A stretch of 64,000 nt of DNA from JACRCG01 sp964524835 (GCA_964524835.1 CAZGEG010000001.1:62001-126000); one strand, 5' to 3'. Numbered from the stretch's first letter, positions 33,396-41,741 are shown. Translations and numbers: made by a program. The notes: generated from the letters alone by a model not told the origin.

Positions 33396-33584
33396 TGTAT
33401 GTGGCAGCGTCTAGAGAATAATTAATCGCTGGATATTAGCAGAAGTTCGACAGAATTCAAGTGTCTTAATTTTGACTTCCGGCTTTACATTACCGCGTAC
33501 GGCATGCTAGCCTTGCAGAAAATCGGTCCTGTGACGGTCACCGTCTCTTCCAGATGTCACGTCATGGAGCCCCAGGAGCTCTTT

Positions 33585-34592
33585 ATGAAACGAAAAGCAA
33601 TCGCCCTCCTCTCCGGAGGACTCGACTCAACTCTTGCGGTCAAGATGATGCTCGATCTTGGCATCGAAGTCGAAGCCCTCAATTTCACCTCCCCATTCTG
33701 CACCTGTACCGGTAAAAGCTCCGGCTGCAAATCTGAAGCGGTCCGCGTCGCCCAGGAATACAACATTCCGATCAAAGTCGTGCACAAGGGACTTGATTAC
33801 CTCGAAATAGTCCGCAATCCCGTTTACGGCTACGGGAAAGGCGTCAATCCCTGTGTGGACTGCCGGATATATCTGCTCAGGAAGGCAAAGGAATACATGC
33901 TCGAAAGCGGTGCCGACTTCGTGTTTACCGGAGAGGTGCTCGGCCAGCGGCCGATGAGCCAGCGACGGGACACCCTGCGGGTCATTGAACGGGAAAGCGG
34001 TCTGGAAGGGCTGTTGCTGCGCCCGCTTTCCGCCCGGCATTTTGAGCCGACCATTCCCGAAAAAGAAGGGTGGGTGGACCGGGAGAAGCTGCTGGCTATA
34101 GAAGGGCGCTCCCGCTCGGTGCAGATGAAGCTTGCTGAAGAGCTGGATGTCAAAAACTACCCCTGCCCGGCGGGAGGCTGCCTGTTGACCGAACTGTCAT
34201 TTGTCCCCAAGCTGCGCGACGTGTTCGATCATTCAGGCGAACTCAACCTGCGCGATTTCCGCCTGCTCAAAACAGGCCGGCATTTCCGGCTGGACCCGTT
34301 AGCCAAAGCGATCATGGGGCGGAGCGAAGGCGACAACAACCAGCTCGAGACCGCCCGCCAGCCTGGAGAAGCCGCCATTACCTGGCTGGACGGCAACACC
34401 CCTGTGGCCATCATCGTCGGCAGCCAGAATGATGTTTTCCACAAACTGAGCGCCAGGATACTGCTCCGCTATACCAAGGCCGAGCCGGGTGCCGAATGCC
34501 GCATGGAAATGCGGCTCGCTGATGCTAAACATGTTTTTTCGGTGATTAATGACATGGGGCCGGAAGCTGTGGAGAAATATCTGGTGGCATAG
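33585..34592 (+). CDS. PP-loop ATPase, probable tRNA sulfurtransferase (ThiI/MnmA-like)
   Basis: The 335-residue protein begins with the PP-loop SGGLDSTLAVKMM and has Cys-rich motifs FCTCTGKSSGC, NPCVDCRIYLL and NYPCPAGGCLLT. TGEVLGQRPMSQRRDTLRVIE and LLLRPLSAR further match the group of tRNA-thiolating enzymes often annotated as tRNA methyltransferase or ThiI-like. The C-terminal 110 residues form another domain that may bind RNA. The exact nucleoside target is unknown. AGGAG precedes ATG 33585. A short-chain-like NAD-binding protein gene follows 63 bases on. Confidence 0.75.
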   Translation: MKRKAIALLSGGLDSTLAVKMMLDLGIEVEALNFTSPFCTCTGKSSGCKSEAVRVAQEYNIPIKVVHKGLDYLEIVRNPVYGYGKGVNPCVDCRIYLLRKAKEYMLESGADFVFTGEVLGQRPMSQRRDTLRVIERESGLEGLLLRPLSARHFEPTIPEKEGWVDREKLLAIEGRSRSVQMKLAEELDVKNYPCPAGGCLLTELSFVPKLRDVFDHSGELNLRDFRLLKTGRHFRLDPLAKAIMGRSEGDNNQLETARQPGEAAITWLDGNTPVAIIVGSQNDVFHKLSARILLRYTKAEPGAECRMEMRLADAKHVFSVINDMGPEAVEKYLVA

Positions 34593-34655
34593 CCGTGCCC
34601 CTTGCGGAATTGCCCGGAGGAAACCGGAAATACGAAGGCATTACAGGACGACGGT

Positions 34656-35549
34656 ATGATACTTGTCACCGGTGCAAACGGCTTTATCGGGAGAAAACTG
34701 ACCGCGTCCCTTCTCGCGCACGGGGTAACGGTCCGAGGCTTGGTGCGGGACCCCGAATCCGCCGCTCTCCCAGAGGGCGTTGACGTCGTCAGGGGAGACC
34801 TGCTGAAGCCAGCCACCCTGCCGCCCGTCATGGCAGGTGTCGACACCGCCTATTATCTCGTCCATTCCTTGGCCGGAGGTCGCGCCGGGTTTGAGCGGCG
34901 CGACCGGGAGGCTGCCAGATTTTTTGCCGCAGCTGCGGAGAAGGCGGGGGTCCGGCGGGTGGTCTACCTGGGAGGATTGGGGGAAACCGGAGACGGGCTT
35001 TCCGAACACCTACGCAGTCGACTTGAGGTTGCCGAGATACTCCGATCCGGCTCTTTTGCAACAACGTTCCTGAGGGCAGCGGTCATCATCGGCGCCGGGG
35101 GGGCTTCATTCGAGCTGGTGCGCAGCCTGGTCAAGCACCTGCCGGTCATGATCACCCCTCGCTGGGTGCATACAAAATCACAACCCATAGCAGTTGATGA
35201 CGTTATCGCGTATCTCGCGGGATGCCTTCATGACGAGAGGACAACCGGAAGAACGTTCGACATCGGCGGGCCCGACATCCTCTCGTACCGGGAAATGATG
35301 GAACGGTTTGCCGCCGTCCAGGGTAAACGCCTCTGGATTATCCCGGTGCCGGTACTGACCCCCAAGCTCTCCTCCTATTGGGTCGCGCTGTTCAGCCCGG
35401 TACCCCCCTCGGTCTCAATGCCTCTCATAGAGGGCTTGGCCAATGAAGTCATCTGCAGGGAAAGCAGCATCCGCGAATTGATCCCCATCCGCCTGACACC
35501 CTACGACGAAGCGATCAGAAGTGCTCTCAGGGAAGTGGAGGCTGGCTGA
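34656..35549 (+). CDS. NAD(P)-binding NmrA/complex I NDUFA9-like protein
   Basis: The 297-residue protein is an atypical short-chain dehydrogenase with N-terminal TGANGFIGRKLTASLLAHG and GDLLKPATLPPVMAGVDTAYYLVHSL. It also shows VVYLGGLGE, LRAAVIIGAGGASFELVR and FDIGGPDILSYREMMERFA. The pattern resembles bacterial relatives of the NDUFA9 subunit or DUF2867-type SDRs; no catalytic YxxxK is evident at the usual place, so a binding or regulatory role is possible. ATG 34656 has AGGA upstream. It is likely co-transcribed with the PP-loop gene. Confidence 0.8.
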   Translation: MILVTGANGFIGRKLTASLLAHGVTVRGLVRDPESAALPEGVDVVRGDLLKPATLPPVMAGVDTAYYLVHSLAGGRAGFERRDREAARFFAAAAEKAGVRRVVYLGGLGETGDGLSEHLRSRLEVAEILRSGSFATTFLRAAVIIGAGGASFELVRSLVKHLPVMITPRWVHTKSQPIAVDDVIAYLAGCLHDERTTGRTFDIGGPDILSYREMMERFAAVQGKRLWIIPVPVLTPKLSSYWVALFSPVPPSVSMPLIEGLANEVICRESSIRELIPIRLTPYDEAIRSALREVEAG

Positions 35550-35576
35550 CTCTCCAAGCAGAACCGAACACACCGT

Positions 35577-36182
35577 TCATCCCAGATTCAGCTCATCCAG
35601 CGATAACCGGTATCCGGGGAGAAGTTTTTCCAGAAAGTAGACAACCTCGGGTAGCGTGCTGGCAGAGAGCTGTTCGAAATGTTCCGCTTCCGCCCGGCGG
35701 AACTCCCGGTTGCCGCTCTTTCCCTCTTCGATGCATTTCGTCAGCGCCGCGATCCTGTCGGCAGCCTTGACCAGCCGGGCATACTCTTCCTGATCGTCAA
35801 AAAAGAACAACGGCTCGTATTCTCTGGACAGTTCAGGCGGCAGCATCGCCAGCAGCTTCCTGCGCGCCCTGTCCTCCAGCTGATGGAACGACCGTTTGAA
35901 ATTGGGATTAAAATGCTTGACCGGCGTCGGCATGTCGCCGGTGAATATCTCGCTGGCATCATGGAAGATCCCGTACAGCGCCGCACGGGAAGGATCAAGG
36001 GTGCCGTCAAAATAGGTATTGCGGATTATCGCCAAGGCATGGGCGATAACCGCCACATCGAGGCTGTGCTCCTGGATGTTTTCCGGGACGGTATTGCGCA
36101 TCAGCCCCCAGCGGCTGATATAGCGCATGCGGGAGAGAAAGGCGAAGAAGTCGTACTGTTCCGGCTTGGAAGCGTCTTTCAT
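35577..36182 (-). CDS. HD-domain 5'-nucleotidase YfbR-like
   Basis: The 201-residue protein has the YfbR features RMRYISRWGLMRNTVPENIQEHSLDVAVIAHALA, GIFHDASEIFTGDMPTPVKHFN and EYEPLFFFDDQEEYARLVKAADRIAAL. YfbR dephosphorylates deoxyribonucleoside 5'-monophosphates. Its ATG lies 2 bases after the dgt stop, so the two HD hydrolases are coupled; together they could convert dGTP to deoxyguanosine and trim dNMP pools. Confidence 0.9.
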   Translation of the reverse strand: MKDASKPEQYDFFAFLSRMRYISRWGLMRNTVPENIQEHSLDVAVIAHALAIIRNTYFDGTLDPSRAALYGIFHDASEIFTGDMPTPVKHFNPNFKRSFHQLEDRARRKLLAMLPPELSREYEPLFFFDDQEEYARLVKAADRIAALTKCIEEGKSGNREFRRAEAEHFEQLSASTLPEVVYFLEKLLPGYRLSLDELNLG

Positions 36183-36184
36183 TG

Positions 36185-37327
36185 CTACACTCTTTCATAC
36201 GGCTCGAAGAGCCGTTTGTATTCATCCAGCGCAAACCGGTCGGTCATTCCGGCAATATAGTCACAAACCACCCTCTGGAGCCCAAACCGCTCCAGGCGCG
36301 ACCGGTATTTCGGCGGCAGCAGGTTGGGGAAACGGATGTATGTTTCAAAAAGGCGGGTGATGAAAATTTCGGATTTTACCCGCATCTTGTCTACCTTGTA
36401 GTGCCGATAGAGGCTATGGAACAGGAAGCGCTTGAGCTCCAGGTTACGGGCGGTTATGTCGTCGTTGAAATGAACGACCGGGCGGTTTACACGGCGCAGG
36501 TCTTCGAGACTCGCTATACCCAAGTCTGCAATATTGGACGAAGTGGTCGAGCAGATATCGCTGATGAGCAGACCGATCAAACCGCTGATCGTCTGGTATA
36601 CGAGGCGCTTATCGTCGATCGCCGGGTATTTTTGCCGCACTCCGGAACAGACGGTGTGCCACAGGTCCACCTGTTCCAGCATCTCCAGAGAGATATAACC
36701 CGATTTCAGGCCGTCATCGATATCGTGGTTATTGTACGCTATCTCGTCGGCATAATTGATGATCTGCCCTTCAATGGACGGGACGGTCCCCGGCAGGAAT
36801 TCCGCCAGTATTTCGCTGGCGGCGTCATAGGGGGTCGAGTGCTTGATGATCCCCTCCCTCACCTCCCAGGTCAGATTCAATCCGTTGAATCCGGGATATC
36901 TCTCCTCCAGCTCGTCCACAACACGAAAAGACTGCATGTTATGTTCAAAACCGCCGTACCCCTGCATCAGCCGGTTGAGAACATCCTCCCCGGTATGCCC
37001 GAACGGGGTATGTCCCAGATCATGGGAGAGCGCCAGGGCTTCCGTCAGCTCCTCATTCAGATGGAGCTTGCGGGCGATAGCCCTGCCGATCTGGGCCACC
37101 TCGAGCGAGTGGGTCAGGCGGGTGCGGTAATAATCCCCCTCATGGTTGACAAAAACCTGCGTCTTGTACTCAAGACGCCTGAAAGCGGCGCAATGGATAA
37201 TGCGGTCCCGGTCGCGCTCGAAGGCCGGTCGATTATCACGAAGCTCTTCGGGGTGTTTGCGGCCACGCGACCCTCCGCTGGTACAGGCATAACCTGCAAG
37301 GTCGCTCCGCTCGGTTGATTCATTCAT
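36185..37327 (-). CDS. dgt: Deoxyguanosinetriphosphate triphosphohydrolase-like protein
   Basis: The 380-residue HD enzyme has DRDRIIHCAAFRRLEYKTQVF, RTRLTHSLEVAQIGRAIARKL and ALSHDLGHTPFGHTGED, plus late metal-site contributions near NYADEIAYNNHDIDDGL. Dgt proteins remove triphosphate from dGTP or other dNTPs. The short bacterial type 2 form seen here (about 380 residues) is common and is thought to be allosterically activated by dNTPs. GAGGA precedes ATG 37327. It may also serve as anti-phage dNTP depletion, which is inference from the family. Confidence 0.93.
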   Translation of the reverse strand: MNESTERSDLAGYACTSGGSRGRKHPEELRDNRPAFERDRDRIIHCAAFRRLEYKTQVFVNHEGDYYRTRLTHSLEVAQIGRAIARKLHLNEELTEALALSHDLGHTPFGHTGEDVLNRLMQGYGGFEHNMQSFRVVDELEERYPGFNGLNLTWEVREGIIKHSTPYDAASEILAEFLPGTVPSIEGQIINYADEIAYNNHDIDDGLKSGYISLEMLEQVDLWHTVCSGVRQKYPAIDDKRLVYQTISGLIGLLISDICSTTSSNIADLGIASLEDLRRVNRPVVHFNDDITARNLELKRFLFHSLYRHYKVDKMRVKSEIFITRLFETYIRFPNLLPPKYRSRLERFGLQRVVCDYIAGMTDRFALDEYKRLFEPYERV

Positions 37328-37368
37328 CGGTGTTCCTCGGATGCAATATTATCAAGATTCCTGTAGCA

Positions 37369-37854
37369 TTACTGGTGGTACGAAGAGTTTTTTCTGCTGA
37401 GCCGCTTCACACCGCTCCCTTTTTTCCCCGTCACCCCTGCGATCGACAATACATCCGCCAGCTGCATCTTCCAGACCCCTTCCTGGTGAGTCATCTTAAA
37501 TTCGCGGGTCGCCGACTCCGCACCGCCGGGAGCGCCTTCAAGCCCGATTTTAGCATATACCGTGGCCTCAGTGCGCTTTTCGTTCAACACCCTGAAATGT
37601 TCCATTTTCTGCCAGCAGCAGACCGGGCGGGTTGTCGATTCCCGCATTTTTTTGACAAATGTTTCGCGAGAGGTTTTGCCCCGATGCGCCAATTGCTCGA
37701 ATAGCTGTTCATAGCGCCCTTCACGCCAGGTATCAAGGGTATCGGACATGCTTTTTTCGAGTGGAGACTCCGTCTCCGCCGCGCCCTCCGTTCCCGCACC
37801 TGCCAGCAAAACTACCATGACGACAGCGGCAGCATACCAATACCTTATTTTCAT
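37369..37854 (-). CDS. Secreted hypothetical protein
   Basis: The 161-residue precursor begins with a signal peptide (KIRYWYAAAVVMVVLLAGAGTEGAAE). The mature part has one Cys pair (RPVCCWQKMEHF) and an alternating beta-alpha pattern (TVYAKIGLEGAPGG, REFKMTHQEGVWKMQLADVL) that recalls NTF2-like or DUF4878-type lumazine folds; I do not assign a family. The C-terminus is basic (KKGSGVKRLSRKN). It precedes dgt by 42 bases in the same direction. Confidence 0.7.
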   Translation of the reverse strand: MKIRYWYAAAVVMVVLLAGAGTEGAAETESPLEKSMSDTLDTWREGRYEQLFEQLAHRGKTSRETFVKKMRESTTRPVCCWQKMEHFRVLNEKRTEATVYAKIGLEGAPGGAESATREFKMTHQEGVWKMQLADVLSIAGVTGKKGSGVKRLSRKNSSYHQ

Positions 37855-38005
37855 TGTTCACCCCCGTGAAAAATTAGAACATCGTAGAGTAAATGCCGCC
37901 GGCGTGCAACTTCAAAAACAATGGACGAACACCCAATTCCCTGCTGTTTGATAATCGGCTGCAAATGAGGTAGTATGTTTATCAGCGTTGCCAAAGGAGG
38001 ATATT

Positions 38006-39244
38006 ATGGGGTACCAGGAAGAAAAACTTCGTAAGATCATCGATCTTGGATTTGAGATTTCGCAGATCAAAGACATTGATCTGCTCTTGGAGAAGATTCT
38101 TCGCGAGGCACGCGGCTTTACCAACTGCGATGCCGGCTCGATCTATGTCCGTGAGGGTGACAACCTGATCTTTCGCTACGCCCAGAACGACACGATGCAG
38201 AAGCAACTGCCGCCGGGCAGAAAACTCCCGTATTCCTCCTTCAGCGTACCGATCAGCAACGGTTCAATTGCCGGCTATGTCGCCGCCGACGGTTCAATAT
38301 TGAACATTCCGGACGTCTATGAAATCGGCGGCTGTTACCCGTTTTCCTTTAACCGGTCATATGATGATCGCACCGGATACCGCACCCGCTCCATGCTGAC
38401 CATCCCGCTGAAAAACTTTCGCGGCGACGTTATCGGCATTCTTCAGCTGATCAACGCGATGGACAGCCGGGGAGAAACCGTTCCCTTTTCCCATGATGAC
38501 GAAGAAATCATTATGTACTTTGCCAACAACGCCGCAAATGCCATTGAACGTGCCAAAATGACCCGTGAAATCATTCTCCGGATGAACAAAATGGCCGAAC
38601 TGCGCGATCCCAAAGAAACCGGACCGCACGTCAATCGGGTTGCAGCCTACGCAGTTGTCCTGTACGAAGCATGGGCCTTCAAAAACAAGATACCGCAGCC
38701 GGAAATAGACCGGAACCGCGATGTGCTCCGCATGTCAGCCATGCTGCACGATGTGGGAAAAGTTGCCATTTCGGACAACATCCTCAAGAAGCCGGGACGC
38801 TTTACCCAGGAGGAATTCCAGGTCATGAAGCTTCATACCCTGTTCGGCGCCGATCTGTTTGCCGACATCTATTCCGATTTCGATGAATCAGCCGGCATTG
38901 TTGCGATCAGCCATCACGAACGCTGGGACGGCAATGGCTACCCCGGCCATATCGATCCGCTGACCCAGAAGGCGCTGCCGGGCTTTGAAAAAGAGGATGG
39001 TACGGCGACCGGAAAGCGCGGAGAGGAGATTCCGTTTTTCGGAAGGATCGTCGCGCTGGCCGACGTTTATGACGCTCTTTCCTGCAGGAGGTGCTACAAG
39101 GAGGCCTGGGATGAAAATGATGTCGTGGAAAACATCCGCGATGAGGCGGGAAAACAGTTCGATCCGGAACTGGTAGAGGTTTTTCTGGATAATATCGACA
39201 CGTTCCGCCAGATAGAAAAGCTCTATCCCGACCATGCCGAATAA
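38006..39244 (+). CDS. GAF and HD-GYP domain c-di-GMP phosphodiesterase
   Basis: The 412-residue protein has an N-terminal GAF domain (about residues 20-185, with CDAGSIYVREGDNLIFRYAQND and SMLTIPLKNFRGDVIGILQLIN). A C-terminal HD-GYP domain follows: LRMSAMLHDVGKVAISDNILKKPG, HTLFGADLF and HHERWDGNGYPG, with RIVALADVYDAL. All metal and GYP residues are present, so it should be an active c-di-GMP phosphodiesterase controlled by a small ligand bound to GAF. GGAGG lies 5 bases before ATG 38006. It stands alone on the plus strand. Confidence 0.95.
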   Translation: MGYQEEKLRKIIDLGFEISQIKDIDLLLEKILREARGFTNCDAGSIYVREGDNLIFRYAQNDTMQKQLPPGRKLPYSSFSVPISNGSIAGYVAADGSILNIPDVYEIGGCYPFSFNRSYDDRTGYRTRSMLTIPLKNFRGDVIGILQLINAMDSRGETVPFSHDDEEIIMYFANNAANAIERAKMTREIILRMNKMAELRDPKETGPHVNRVAAYAVVLYEAWAFKNKIPQPEIDRNRDVLRMSAMLHDVGKVAISDNILKKPGRFTQEEFQVMKLHTLFGADLFADIYSDFDESAGIVAISHHERWDGNGYPGHIDPLTQKALPGFEKEDGTATGKRGEEIPFFGRIVALADVYDALSCRRCYKEAWDENDVVENIRDEAGKQFDPELVEVFLDNIDTFRQIEKLYPDHAE

Positions 39245-39277
39245 CATTCAAATAGAATTCGAAAACAGCAGGACATA

Positions 39278-39351
39278 CCACCCCTCCTAGCTTTAATGGG
39301 GGAAGTAATCCTCCTCCCCTTATAAGTACAAGGGGAGGTCGGGAGGGGTTA
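39278..39351. repeat. Palindromic intergenic repeat / bidirectional terminator-like element
   Basis: Between the convergent HD-GYP and DAHP synthase genes, an outer pair (ccacccctcc ... ggaggggtta) encloses a 9-bp inner stem (cctcccctt / aaggggagg, 39313-39338). It resembles a dispersed repeat and may end both transcripts. Confidence 0.6.
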
Positions 39352-39354
39352 TGC

Positions 39355-40374
39355 TTAAAGAGTCCTTCCATCCGCTTCAGCAAACAGCCGCAACTTCTGC
39401 ATCATTGCCTCGAATGTAGACGGCTTCAGCGACTGGGCACCATCAGACGATGCGTGTTCCGGGTCCGGGTGCACCTCCACGATCAGTCCGTCGGCCCCGG
39501 CGGCCACAGCTGCATAGCTCATCGGCGCGACATAATGGTGATCGCCGGTACCGTGCGATGGATCAATGACAACCGGCAGGTGGGTTTTTCTTTTCAGAAC
39601 CGGGATTGCTGATAAATCGAGGGTGTTGCGAGTGGCCGTCTCAAAGGTGCGGATACCCCGCTCGCAGAGGATTACGGACTGGTTCCCCTCGCTCATGATG
39701 TATTCGGCGCTCATCAGGAGTTCCTGAATCGTCATCGCCATGCCCCTTTTCAGCAGTACCGGTTTGCCAAGCTGACCGACTTTTTTGAGCAGCGCGAAAT
39801 TCTGTGAATTGCGGGCACCGATCTGCAGGATATCGGCATATGATGCTACCATATCGGCTGTTTCCGGATTAATGACTTCGGTTACAAAGGGAAGCCCGGT
39901 CAGGTCACGCGCTTTGGCCAGCAGCTTCAGCCCCTCCTCTTCAAGTCCCTGGAAAGAATAGGGGGATGTACGCGGCTTGAATGCACCGCCGCGCAGAATG
40001 TGGGCCCCGGCTTTTTTGACGGCTTGGGCGGTTTCAATAATCTGTTCTTCACTCTCTACCGCACACGGTCCAGCCATGATGACAATCTGCGGACCGCCGA
40101 TTACAACATTTTCACTGATCCGTACCAAGCTGGACTCCTTCTTGACTTCAAGTGAAGCAAGTTTATAAGGCTGCAGGATAGGGACAACATTCTCCACTCC
40201 GTGCAGCGATTCAAGAGCCTGCAAAGCCGACTTGCTCCGTTCGTCACCGATCGCACCAATTACATCGCGCGTCGTACCATGAATGACATGTGGCGTGTAT
40301 CCCAGCTCCTTGATGCGACGGAGCACTTCATCCTTGTCTTTTTTTGCAGCCCCCGCCTTCATTACGATAATCAT
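39355..40374 (-). CDS. aroF: 3-deoxy-7-phosphoheptulonate (DAHP) synthase, type I beta
   Basis: The 339-residue enzyme condenses PEP and erythrose-4-phosphate, the committed step of aromatic synthesis. Residues about 1-75 form the ferredoxin-like regulatory domain found in Thermotoga-type enzymes (MIIVMKAGAAKKDKDEVLRRIKELG). The catalytic barrel has IMAGPCAVESEEQI, GGAFKPRTSPYSFQG, QIGARNSQNF, VLLKRGMAMT and VIDPSHGTG. In known relatives this N-terminal domain gives inhibition by Tyr or Phe. Its ATG at 40374 lies 137 bases beyond a leader peptide gene rich in Phe and Tyr, so expression is probably also under attenuation. Confidence 0.96.
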   Translation of the reverse strand: MIIVMKAGAAKKDKDEVLRRIKELGYTPHVIHGTTRDVIGAIGDERSKSALQALESLHGVENVVPILQPYKLASLEVKKESSLVRISENVVIGGPQIVIMAGPCAVESEEQIIETAQAVKKAGAHILRGGAFKPRTSPYSFQGLEEEGLKLLAKARDLTGLPFVTEVINPETADMVASYADILQIGARNSQNFALLKKVGQLGKPVLLKRGMAMTIQELLMSAEYIMSEGNQSVILCERGIRTFETATRNTLDLSAIPVLKRKTHLPVVIDPSHGTGDHHYVAPMSYAAVAAGADGLIVEVHPDPEHASSDGAQSLKPSTFEAMMQKLRLFAEADGRTL

Positions 40375-40395
40375 CCCCTGATCCTTTCCCACAAA

Positions 40396-40484
40396 CAGCC
40401 AGGGCCGGAAGTTCCCCCCCGGCCCTGGCTGAACTGAATACACAGACAGCAATAAACCGGGGAGACTTTCGTCTGCCCCGGTTT
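40396..40484 (-). promoter_or_regulatory. Attenuator hairpins in the DAHP synthase leader
   Basis: Two strong stems lie between the leader peptide stop and the DAHP synthase start. The first (40454-40484, aaaccgggg-agac / gtct-gccccggttt) has a 4-base loop. The second (40396-40431) is a perfect 13-bp stem (cagccagggccgg / ccggccctggctg) with a 10-base loop and only TTT after it. The last codons of the leader peptide gene (40521-40534) can pair with the first arm of hairpin 1 (CGTCTGCCCGG with CCGGGGCAGACG, one bulge). Hairpin 1 and that pairing therefore exclude each other, as in classical attenuators. Confidence 0.7.
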
Positions 40485-40510
40485 GTGGTTTTGTGTGATA
40501 GCTTCTTCGC

Positions 40511-40597
40511 TTACACCTCTACCCGGGCAGACGGCCTGAAATAAAAGCCGAACCAGAAGTAAAAGCTGAAAGCGATGTAGAAGCGGTTAGAGTTCAT
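40511..40597 (-). CDS. Aromatic-rich leader peptide for the DAHP synthase gene
   Basis: A 28-codon ORF upstream of the DAHP synthase gene encodes a peptide beginning MNSNR, continuing FYIAFSFYFWFGFYF and ending RPSARVEV. Eleven of 28 residues are aromatic: seven Phe, three Tyr and one Trp, clustered at codons 6-20. I checked each codon on the minus strand. This composition is that of attenuator leader peptides such as those of pheA or trp operons, where charged tRNA levels set ribosome position. No clear ribosome-binding site precedes the ATG; an in-frame GTG lies three codons upstream. Control by Phe and Tyr tRNA charging is inferred. Confidence 0.75.
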   Translation of the reverse strand: MNSNRFYIAFSFYFWFGFYFRPSARVEV

Positions 40598-40604
40598 GTT
40601 ATGC

Positions 40605-40634
40605 ACTAAATCATAGAGACATGTCAGTTGTCAA
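40605..40634 (-). promoter_or_regulatory. Candidate promoter of the DAHP synthase leader
   Basis: On the minus strand TTGACA is followed after 18 bases by TTTAGT, seven bases before the leader peptide ATG. If this is the promoter, the leader peptide mRNA would have almost no 5' untranslated region. The -35 element lies just past the cheV stop. Confidence 0.45.
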
Positions 40635-40641
40635 GCGTGAA

Positions 40642-41583
40642 TCACGCCGTCAGTTCATCAACAACATCGACCAGTTTCGGCAAATCGGGTTTTGTCAGAA
40701 TGCAGTTGGCACCCAGCCCGATCCATTTGCGTTTGTTGTCCTCCGAAGCAAGTGAGGAAAATATCGCCACCGGAAATCCCTTCAGGGATTCCTCCCTGCG
40801 CACTAGCGAGGTGAGATGCAGGCCGTCCATCTGCGGCATTTCAACGTCGGTTATCAGCATCCGGATATGGTCCCTGAACTGGTTTCCCTCGGCAGAGGCC
40901 TTCTGCATGGTCTGCTGCACTATATTCCACGCCACGGCACCATTTTCCGCCTCGACAACCGTATACCCGGCCGAACGGAGACTGTTGCAGAGGGTCTTGC
41001 GTATAAAGACCGAATCATCGGCGACCAGTATCGTTTTTTCGGCACGTTCCGGATTCGATACGGACCGGGATAACAGCAGGCTGTCGAGAGGCTTCAGGGC
41101 GCTTTCAGAACAGAGCTCGGCGACAATCTTTTCAAAATCGAGCACCAGGATAATCCGGTCATCCATTTTGACGAGACCGGTTACCTCATCGCTGTGAACA
41201 GCCGCAGCAGGAGGTTCCACGTTTTTCCATGAGATCCGATAAATCCGTGAAACCGAATGGACCAGTACTCCGACCATCAGGTTGTTGAACTCAAGGACGA
41301 CGACCCGGTCCGCCACCAGGTCACCGGTCGCTTTATTTAGCACCGTTGCGAGGTTTATGATGGTGATGACCTTGTCACGCAGTTTGATCATCCCTTCGAC
41401 ACCAGGCCTGGCATTGACCACCCGCGACATCTGCGGAAGACGGATTATCTCACGGACCTTGGCAACGTTGACTCCGTAGTAGCAGGGAACTACGGTGCCG
41501 TGGCAGTCCATCTCGTCGATTCTGAATTCGACGATCTCCAGTTCATTGGTGTCGCTTTCCAACAGGATATTGGACTGTTTCAT
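40642..41583 (-). CDS. cheV: CheV-type chemotaxis coupling protein (CheW fused to receiver)
   Basis: The 313-residue protein has a CheW-like domain (about residues 15-165, with YYGVNVAKVREIIRLPQMSRVVNARPGVEGMIKLRDKVITIINL). The receiver domain (about 185-313) has ILVADDSVFIRK, the phospho-acceptor Asp in MLITDVEMPQMDG and a conserved Lys in CILTKPDL. CheV couples receptors to CheA and adapts signalling. The ATG at 41583 has AGGGG 8 bases upstream, while the longer open frame upstream runs through the divergent promoter region. No other chemotaxis gene is adjacent. Confidence 0.93.
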   Translation of the reverse strand: MKQSNILLESDTNELEIVEFRIDEMDCHGTVVPCYYGVNVAKVREIIRLPQMSRVVNARPGVEGMIKLRDKVITIINLATVLNKATGDLVADRVVVLEFNNLMVGVLVHSVSRIYRISWKNVEPPAAAVHSDEVTGLVKMDDRIILVLDFEKIVAELCSESALKPLDSLLLSRSVSNPERAEKTILVADDSVFIRKTLCNSLRSAGYTVVEAENGAVAWNIVQQTMQKASAEGNQFRDHIRMLITDVEMPQMDGLHLTSLVRREESLKGFPVAIFSSLASEDNKRKWIGLGANCILTKPDLPKLVDVVDELTA

Positions 41584-41674
41584 AAAAAATCCCCTAGAAA
41601 TATATTTGCCGGACAATAGCATGAAACTGGTAAATTCAAACGGCAAAAATGCCGAGAGATGAAACCCGCCCTGC

Positions 41675-41703
41675 TTGACTCTTCAGTGGCACCTGTGCTA
41701 GTT
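41675..41703 (+). promoter_or_regulatory. Candidate promoter of trpEG
   Basis: TTGACT is followed after 17 bases by CTAGTT. It would start transcription about 32 bases before trpE, leaving no room for a leader peptide. Confidence 0.45.
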
Positions 41704-41741
41704 TTTTTAATCCAACCGCGGCATAGTAACGGAGTTGACAG

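Noticed and set aside
37855..38005. c-di-GMP (GEMM) riboswitch upstream of the HD-GYP gene
   Set aside because: Such riboswitches are common in Geobacter, but the conserved GGGACGCAAAGC-type core is not present here or in the other leaders I read.
41689..41704. Sigma-54 promoter (TGGCAC) before trpE
   Set aside because: The GG to GC spacing is two bases short of that required.
41584..41741. Leader peptide attenuator for trpE
   Set aside because: The candidate promoter leaves only about 32 bases before trpE and no Trp-rich ORF is present.
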